32,560 nt of DNA from an uncultured Clostridia bacterium (GTDB taxonomy: Bacteria; Bacillota; Clostridia; Oscillospirales; Oscillospiraceae). Below are positions 27,120 to 32,560 of this stretch, piece after piece. The DNA lies in NCBI GenBank assembly GCA_945864305.1, contig CAMBAJ010000023.1:1-32560 (forward strand), given 5' to 3'. The number at the start of each line of letters is the position of its first letter. The first letter of the stretch is position 1. The translations under genes were made by a program, and so were the position numbers. Under the pieces are notes generated by a model that saw only the letters and a program-made list of their open reading frames with translations, ran no database searches and was not told the origin of the DNA.

Positions 27120-28028
27120 TCAGAAGCTCTCGATGATGTCCACCAGCTCGGCGCCGATGCGCTTCTGGGCCTCCTTGGTGCCTGCGCCCACATGGGGCAT
27201 GCAGGAGACGGCGGGATGGGCGGCCAGCTCCCAGTTGGGGTCCTTTTCGCTGAGCCACACATCCAGGCCGGCGGCCTTCACCTTTCCGGAGTTCAGAGCG
27301 TCCAGCAGAGCGGCCTCGTCCACATTGGCGCCCCGGGAGACATTGATGATCACCACGCCGTCCTTCATCTTCCCGATGGACTCCGCGTCCACCAGAGGCT
27401 TGTCGCCGGCGGGGGCACACAGCACAATGATGTCGGACTGGGCCAGCAGTTCATCCATGGAGACAAAGCGCATGGTCTCGCACTCGCAGCCCTCGGGCTT
27501 GTTGCGGTGGACAACGGACAGCACCTTCATCCCCAGGGCCTGCCCCTTTTCGCCCACCAGGCGTCCGATCCGGCCGTAGCCGATGACGCCCATGGTCTTG
27601 CCAGAGAGCTCAAACCCCTTGGAATACGCCTTTTTCTCCCACTTTTTCTCCCGCATGGTATGGCCCGCGATGGAGATATTGCGGGCGCAGGAGAACAGGA
27701 GGGCGATGGCCAGCTCCGCCACGGCGTTGGAGGAGGCCCGCGGCGTGTTCTTTACCGTGATGCCAGCGGCCTCCGCGTATTTCACAGCAATGTTGTCGAC
27801 GCCCACACCTGCCCGGATGATGAGCTTCAGGCGGCTTCCCTTGGCGGCGTCGATCTGGGGCTCCTTGATTTTGGTGGCGGACCGAATGATGACCGCGTCG
27901 AAATCCCGCAGGGCTTCGCCCAGCTGGTCAGGCTCGTAGAACTGTTCCACCACCTCATAGCCATCCTTGCGCAGCTTTTCCATCGCGCCGGCGTCCATAC
28001 CGTCAGTGACCAAAACTCTCATAGCCAT
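27120..28028 (-). CDS. serA: D-3-phosphoglycerate dehydrogenase, short form (no ACT domain)
   Basis: RVLVTDGMDAGAMEKL, VGVDNIAVKYAEAAGITVKNTPRASSNAVAELAI, MGVIGYGRIGRLVGEKGQALGM, VIINVSRGANVDEAALL; ~303 aa. Confidence 0.92.
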   Translation of the reverse strand: MAMRVLVTDGMDAGAMEKLRKDGYEVVEQFYEPDQLGEALRDFDAVIIRSATKIKEPQIDAAKGSRLKLIIRAGVGVDNIAVKYAEAAGITVKNTPRASSNAVAELAIALLFSCARNISIAGHTMREKKWEKKAYSKGFELSGKTMGVIGYGRIGRLVGEKGQALGMKVLSVVHRNKPEGCECETMRFVSMDELLAQSDIIVLCAPAGDKPLVDAESIGKMKDGVVIINVSRGANVDEAALLDALNSGKVKAAGLDVWLSEKDPNWELAAHPAVSCMPHVGAGTKEAQKRIGAELVDIIESF

Positions 28029-28054
28029 ATTCAATTCCCCTTTTCATTATTTTC

Positions 28055-28230
28055 CGTGTGTGCGCACCCCAGGGGCGCACGAGTTGACCAATGGAAAATC
28101 CCAGCGCCCATTGGGGGACAGGCGCTTGGCAAAAGCCAGGGAGTCAAATCAAAAGTTTTGCCCGCCTTTACAACGGCGGCGGGGTCCAGGGGCGGAGCCC
28201 CCGGTGGGTTTGGGCAAAGCCCAACCCTGC
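28055..28230. repeat. GC-rich multi-hairpin intergenic element (likely dispersed repeat)
   Basis: Successive inverted repeats: gtgcgcaccccaggggcgcac, cgcctttacaacggcgg, ggggcggagcccc, gggtttgggcaaagcccaaccc. Resembles dispersed intergenic elements I associate with Oscillospiraceae genomes. Confidence 0.5.
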
Positions 28231-28244
28231 GTGCCTGAAAAATC

Positions 28245-29333
28245 TCAGGCGTGCTCCGCCTCGTACTTCTTCAGGAACTCCACCAGAGCCTCCACGCCCT
28301 CCTTGGGCATGGCGTTGTAAATGGAGGCACGCAGGCCGCCCACGCTCTTGTGGCCCTTCAGGTTGTCGAAGCCCGCGGCCTTGGAGGCGGCCACCACATC
28401 GGCGTCCTGCTCCTTGGACGGCGTCACGAAGGGCACGTTCATGAGGGAGCGGTCCTCTTTGCGGACGGCGCCGGTGAAGAACTTGCTCTGGTCCAGGAAG
28501 TCATACAGAATGGCAGCCTTTTCCTCGTTGCGCTTGGCCATGGTCTCCAGGCCGCCGTTATCCAGCAGATACTTGAATACCTTGCCGCAGCAGTAGATGG
28601 CCCAGCAGTTGGGGGTATTGTACAGGGAGTCCGCGTCCGCATGGGTCTTGTAGCTCATATAGACAGGGGTCTTGGGGTCCAGGTCGTCCCGCAGCAGGTC
28701 CTCCCGGATGATGACGATGGCCATACCGGCGGGCCCCACGTTCTTCTGCACGCCGCCCCAGATCACGCCGTAATCGCTGACGTTGCAGGGCCGGGACAAG
28801 AACATGGAGGACTGGTCGGCCACCAGAATCTTGCCCTTGGTGTTGGGCAGCTTATGATATGTGGTGCCGTTGATGGTCTCGTTCTCGCAGATGTAGACAT
28901 AGTCCGCGTTGTCGGGGATATCAAGGTCCGAGCAGTCGGGGATATAGGAGAAGTTCTGGTCCTTGGAGGAGGCGACGATCTTCACCTCACCATACTTTTT
29001 GGCCTCGGCAATGGCCTTCTTGGACCACGCGCCGGTCTCCACGTAGCAGGCAACACCGTTTTTCATCAGGTTGATGGGGACCATGGAGAACTGAACCGTT
29101 CCGCCGCCCTGGATGAACAGCACCTTGTAATTGTCGGGAATGCCCATCAGCTTGCGGAGGTCGGCCTCAGCCTCATCCCGGATCTGCTGGAACACCTTGG
29201 AGCGATGGCTCATCTCCATAACACACATACCGCTGCCGCGGTAGTTCATCATCTCGGCGGCGATCTCTTCCAGAACCGCCTCCGGCATCATGGCAGGGCC
29301 TGCGGAGAAGTTGTAAGTACGGCCGTATTTCAT
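28245..29333 (-). CDS. serC: Phosphoserine aminotransferase
   Basis: RTYNFSAGPAMMPEAVLEEIAAEM, GGGTVQFSMVPINLM, ADQSSMFLSRPCNVSDYGVIWGGVQKNVGPAGM. Confidence 0.95.
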   Translation of the reverse strand: MKYGRTYNFSAGPAMMPEAVLEEIAAEMMNYRGSGMCVMEMSHRSKVFQQIRDEAEADLRKLMGIPDNYKVLFIQGGGTVQFSMVPINLMKNGVACYVETGAWSKKAIAEAKKYGEVKIVASSKDQNFSYIPDCSDLDIPDNADYVYICENETINGTTYHKLPNTKGKILVADQSSMFLSRPCNVSDYGVIWGGVQKNVGPAGMAIVIIREDLLRDDLDPKTPVYMSYKTHADADSLYNTPNCWAIYCCGKVFKYLLDNGGLETMAKRNEEKAAILYDFLDQSKFFTGAVRKEDRSLMNVPFVTPSKEQDADVVAASKAAGFDNLKGHKSVGGLRASIYNAMPKEGVEALVEFLKKYEAEHA

Positions 29334-29567
29334 CGTGTATGCTCCTTTCTGATATTTGGTTGGGCTCGGAATGCTCAAAAAGCGCTGAGATCTCAATCAT
29401 GTGCCCTTGCAAACTCGGCTAAAAGGGTCAACCTTATTGTAACACATCTGCTTTCTTATGAAAAGTGTAAAGTGAAAATTCGTACCCAGGATTCTTTTTT
29501 AGTGAATATAGATTACACCTTTCGCGATTTTCTATCATATCTGTACTTAAACCACGTTTATCTCATC

Positions 29568-29596
29568 TTGCATCGCAGCGCCATTCCGGATATAAT
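29568..29596 (+). promoter_or_regulatory. SigA-type promoter for nrdG
   Basis: TTGCAT-N17-TATAAT, ~42 bp upstream of the ATG. Confidence 0.6.
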
Positions 29597-29637
29597 AAGA
29601 CCCAGTCGGCCTCCCGGCGGAAAGGATTGCTTCGCCT

Positions 29638-30171
29638 ATGTACTATGGGGAAATCAAAAACTGTGACATTGCCAACGGCGAGGGGGTCCGGGTAACGCTG
29701 TTTGTCTCCGGTTGCACCAACCACTGCAAAAACTGCTTTCAGCCCCAGACCTGGGACTTTGCATACGGCCAGCCTTTTACGAAAGAGACCGAGGAACAGC
29801 TTCTCTCCCTGCTGGCTCCCAGCTATATCAACGGGCTGACTCTGCTGGGCGGCGAACCCTTTGAGCCGGAAAACCAGCGGGCGCTGGTCCCCTTTCTCCG
29901 GCGCGTCCGAGAGCGGTATCCCCGGAAAAACATCTGGGGGTTCTCCGGCTTCACTTATGAGGAACTGACCACGGACAGAACGTATCCCCGCTGTGAAGCG
30001 ACAGACGAAATGCTGTCCCTTCTGGATGTTCTGGTGGACGGGCGGTTTGTAGAGGAACTGAAAGATATCTCCCTGCGGTTTCGAGGCAGCAGCAACCAGC
30101 GGCTCATCAATCTGAACGCCACCCGTCAGACCGGCCGGCTGTGTCTCCTCCCGGACCGGGACAGGCACTGA
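29638..30171 (+). CDS. nrdG: Anaerobic ribonucleoside-triphosphate reductase activating protein (radical SAM)
   Basis: IKNCDIANGEGVRVTLFVSGCTNHCKNCFQPQTWDF (CxxxCxxC), LLGGEPFEPENQ. Confidence 0.95.
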   Translation: MYYGEIKNCDIANGEGVRVTLFVSGCTNHCKNCFQPQTWDFAYGQPFTKETEEQLLSLLAPSYINGLTLLGGEPFEPENQRALVPFLRRVRERYPRKNIWGFSGFTYEELTTDRTYPRCEATDEMLSLLDVLVDGRFVEELKDISLRFRGSSNQRLINLNATRQTGRLCLLPDRDRH

Positions 30172-30214
30172 CCCAATCAGCACTTTCAATTGAATCACAC
30201 GTTTTGCAATCAAG

Positions 30215-30243
30215 AAGGTGCCTACATGTGGGCACCTTTTTTA
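30215..30243 (+). terminator. Terminator after nrdG
   Basis: aaggtgcc-tacatgtg-ggcacctt followed by tttt. Confidence 0.75.
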
Positions 30244-30300
30244 GCTGTTTGGACGGCCGTATTCATCTGTTTTTCAGCAAAAATTTCCGACAAAAAAACG

Positions 30301-30329
30301 GCATATTCCCGCCGTTTCGAGTCAAACTA
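30301..30329 (+). promoter_or_regulatory. Putative SigG forespore promoter
   Basis: GCATA-N17-CAAACTA versus SigG-type GHATR/CATnnTA; located before a SASP gene. Confidence 0.5.
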
Positions 30330-30392
30330 TGCTCGCGATACCCAGTAAACCCAATGCAGCAACCCAATCAAGTATGCGATGAAAAGGAGAAA

Positions 30393-30596
30393 ATGAGTAT
30401 GTCTAGCAAGAGTTCCAACAAGATCAATGTTCCCGAGGCCCGTGCCGCTATGGATAAGTTCAAGATGGAGGCCGCTTCCGAGGTCGGCGTGAACCTGAAG
30501 GAAGGCTACAACGGCGACCTGACCTCCCGTGAGGCCGGCTCCGTCGGCGGCCAGATGGTCAAGAAGATGATCGAGTCCTACGAGAAGTCTCTGTAA
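30393..30596 (+). CDS. Alpha/beta-type small acid-soluble spore protein
   Basis: KINVPEARAAMDKFKMEAASEVGVNLKEGYNGDLTSREAGSVGGQMVKKMIESYEKSL; RBS aaaggaga. Alternate start 30399. Confidence 0.93.
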   Translation: MSMSSKSSNKINVPEARAAMDKFKMEAASEVGVNLKEGYNGDLTSREAGSVGGQMVKKMIESYEKSL

Positions 30597-30650
30597 CTTC
30601 CCGCTGGAGCAATCAGGAAGGGGCGGTATAAGCCGCCCCTTCCTGGACAT

Positions 30651-31076
30651 TTAAGTTCTCTTTTTCCGCTGCTGTTCCGCCAGTAGGTCCGCCAGGGTAA
30701 ATCGGTCGATGTACGCGTTCACCGTGGCATAGAGGCCGGTCCAGAAATCCAGCGTCGGGCATTCGTCGCAGCGCTCGCAACTGTTCTCCGGCCCCTCCAG
30801 GCAGGCGACAGGAGCGAGATTCCCCTCCGTCAGCCGCAGGATGCTTCCGATGGTATAGGCCTCCGGTTCCCGCGTCAGGCGGTAGCCGCCCTGGGCCCCC
30901 CGGCCGCTGCGCAAAAAGCCCGCTCTGGACAGCATACCGGCGATCTGCTCCAGATATTTCATGGATATCTCCTGCCGCACCGCTACATCCTTCAAAGAGA
31001 CATAGCCGTCACCGCCATTCGTCGCAATATCCATCATCAACCGCAGGGCGTAGCGCCCCTTGGTGGAAAATCTCAT
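30651..31076 (-). CDS. Rrf2-family (IscR/CymR-like) transcriptional regulator
   Basis: MRFSTKGRYALRLMMDIATN, LKDVAVRQEISMKYLEQIAGMLSRAGFLRSGRGAQGGYRL; cysteine cluster ACLEGPENSCERCDECPTLDFW. Confidence 0.9.
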   Translation of the reverse strand: MRFSTKGRYALRLMMDIATNGGDGYVSLKDVAVRQEISMKYLEQIAGMLSRAGFLRSGRGAQGGYRLTREPEAYTIGSILRLTEGNLAPVACLEGPENSCERCDECPTLDFWTGLYATVNAYIDRFTLADLLAEQQRKKRT

Positions 31077-31096
31077 ATCTGTCCATCTCCTTTCAA

Positions 31097-31116
31097 TTCC
31101 TATTCTGCCATAGGAA
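31097..31116. promoter_or_regulatory. Palindromic operator candidate for Rrf2 autoregulation
   Basis: TTCCTAT-N6-ATAGGAA, ~20 bp upstream of the Rrf2 start. Confidence 0.5.
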
Positions 31117-31177
31117 AACTGGGATTTCAAGTGTTTCTGCCGCCTGCTTTGCGATACCTCAGATTTTCTTCCGGGAA

Positions 31178-31206
31178 TTGACATCCCAGGCATTTTCCCG
31201 TAGAAT
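31178..31206 (+). promoter_or_regulatory. SigA promoter for malic enzyme
   Basis: TTGACA-N17-TAGAAT. Confidence 0.7.
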
Positions 31207-31244
31207 AGGTATGACTTTTCAACAAACGAGAGGAGTTTGGAAAT

Positions 31245-32414
31245 ATGGATTACGCAAAAGAGTCTCTCCGCCTTCATTATGAGTGGAAAGGAAAACTGGA
31301 AATGATCCCCCGGGCCGCTGTTGACAGCAAGGATGCCCTGTCTTTGGCCTACACGCCCGGCGTGGCCCAGCCCTGCCTGGAGATTCAGAAAGATGTCAGC
31401 AAGAGCTACGAGCTGACCCGCCGCTGGAATACCGTGGCGGTGGTCACCGACGGATCCGCCGTCCTGGGCCTGGGCGATATTGGTCCCGAGGCCGGCATGC
31501 CCGTCATGGAGGGCAAGTGTGTCCTGTTCAAGGCCTTCGGCGGCGTGGACGCCATCCCCCTGTGCGTCCGCAGCAAGGACGTGGACGAGATCGTAAATAC
31601 CGTGGCCCTGCTGGCCGGTTCCTTCGGCGGCGTAAACTTGGAAGACATCGCCGCCCCCCGCTGCTTTGAGATTGAGCGGAAGCTGAAGGAGCGCTGTGAT
31701 ATCCCCATCTTCCACGACGATCAGCACGGCACCGCCGTCATCACCCTGGCGGGCCTGACCAACGCCCTGAAGGTAGTAGGTAAAAAGTTGGAGGACGTGA
31801 AGATCGTGGTCAACGGCGCCGGCGCCGCCGCCATCTCCATCACCAAGCTTCTACTGTCCGCCGGAGCGAAGGATATTACTCTCTGTGACCGCAAGGGTGC
31901 CATCTATGCCGGTCGGGACGGTCTGAACTGGATCAAGGAGGAGATGGCCCAAGTGACCAACCCCGCGAAAAAGGTCGGTTCCCTGGCGGACGTGCTGGTG
32001 GGAGCGGATGTGTTCATCGGCGTCTCCGCCCCCAACTCTGTTACCACCGACATGATCAAAACCATGAACAAAGACGCCATCGTCTTCGCCTGCGCCAACC
32101 CCACTCCCGAAATCTTTCCCGATGACGCCAAGGCCGGCGGCGCGGCGGTAATCTCCACCGGCCGCAGTGACTATCCCAATCAGATCAACAACGTGCTGGC
32201 CTTCCCCGGAATTTTCCGGGGCGCCCTGGACGCGCGGGCCAGCGATATCAACGACGCCATGAAGATCGCCGCCGCCCACGCTCTGGCCGACCTGGTAGGC
32301 GATGACCTGTCCGCTGACTACATTATTCCCGCCGCCTTCGATCCCCGGGTAGCCAACGCCGTGGCCGCCGCCGTTAAGCAGGCCGCTTACGACTCCGGCG
32401 TGGCCCGCATCTGA
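31245..32414 (+). CDS. NAD(P)-dependent malic enzyme
   Basis: YTPGVAQPCLEI, VTDGSAVLGLGDIGPEAGMPVMEGK, IPIFHDDQHGTAVITLAGL, VVNGAGAAAISI, FACANPTPEIFPDDA; RBS gaggag. Confidence 0.95.
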   Translation: MDYAKESLRLHYEWKGKLEMIPRAAVDSKDALSLAYTPGVAQPCLEIQKDVSKSYELTRRWNTVAVVTDGSAVLGLGDIGPEAGMPVMEGKCVLFKAFGGVDAIPLCVRSKDVDEIVNTVALLAGSFGGVNLEDIAAPRCFEIERKLKERCDIPIFHDDQHGTAVITLAGLTNALKVVGKKLEDVKIVVNGAGAAAISITKLLLSAGAKDITLCDRKGAIYAGRDGLNWIKEEMAQVTNPAKKVGSLADVLVGADVFIGVSAPNSVTTDMIKTMNKDAIVFACANPTPEIFPDDAKAGGAAVISTGRSDYPNQINNVLAFPGIFRGALDARASDINDAMKIAAAHALADLVGDDLSADYIIPAAFDPRVANAVAAAVKQAAYDSGVARI

Positions 32415-32476
32415 TTGTCTGAGGAATCGCCTCTGGTATTCAGGAAGGGAGCCTTCCACAGGCATATCGTTTTTCA

Positions 32477-32511
32477 GGCCGTCCGGTCAAGTGACCGGGC
32501 GGCCTTTTTTG
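32477..32511 (+). terminator. Terminator after malic enzyme
   Basis: ggccgtccggtca-ag-tgaccgggcggcc then tttttt. Confidence 0.85.
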
Positions 32512-32521
32512 TATATCAGAA

Positions 32522-32544
32522 AACCACTCGCTGGGCGAGTGGTT
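32522..32544. repeat. Perfect 10-bp hairpin, possible IS200/IS605-type end
   Basis: aaccactcgc-tgg-gcgagtggtt, directly after a complete terminator and with no T-run. Confidence 0.4.
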
Positions 32545-32560
32545 CAAAAGAAGCCTAATG

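Overview
The window looks like a chromosomal segment of an anaerobic, spore-forming, high-GC Firmicute (Clostridia/Oscillospiraceae-like; inferred from gene content, a spore SASP gene and NrdD/NrdG). Left edge (1-1.8 kb): a scar with a truncated conjugative FtsK-like ATPase, an IS66 transposase fragment and a TetR-type regulator cut at its N-terminus. Next comes a three-gene cassette (hydrolase, hydrolase, ATP-grasp ligase), then DUF5655, GNAT, free-Met-R-sulfoxide reductase, YfcE-like phosphodiesterase, flotillin, sulfite/nitrite reductase and pfkA. An XRE regulator fused to a desulfoferrodoxin-like domain overlaps a chloramphenicol-acetyltransferase-like gene carrying two in-frame stops. The rest is mostly core metabolism (aconitase-icd, gdhA, nrdD, serC-serA-DUF1015, nrdG, malic enzyme) with small regulatory units (PadR-DUF2812, Rrf2, SASP). 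Several promoter/operator architectures can be read directly: twin PadR-like operators, twin NrdR-like boxes 31 bp apart, a cre-like palindrome, an ECF-type promoter before floT, a SigG-like promoter before the SASP gene, and an Rrf2 palindrome. No CRISPR array, rRNA or convincing tRNA was seen. The best candidates for undescribed biology are the hydrolase/hydrolase/ATP-grasp cassette and the HTH-desulfoferrodoxin/CAT pair. Neither can be proven novel from sequence alone.
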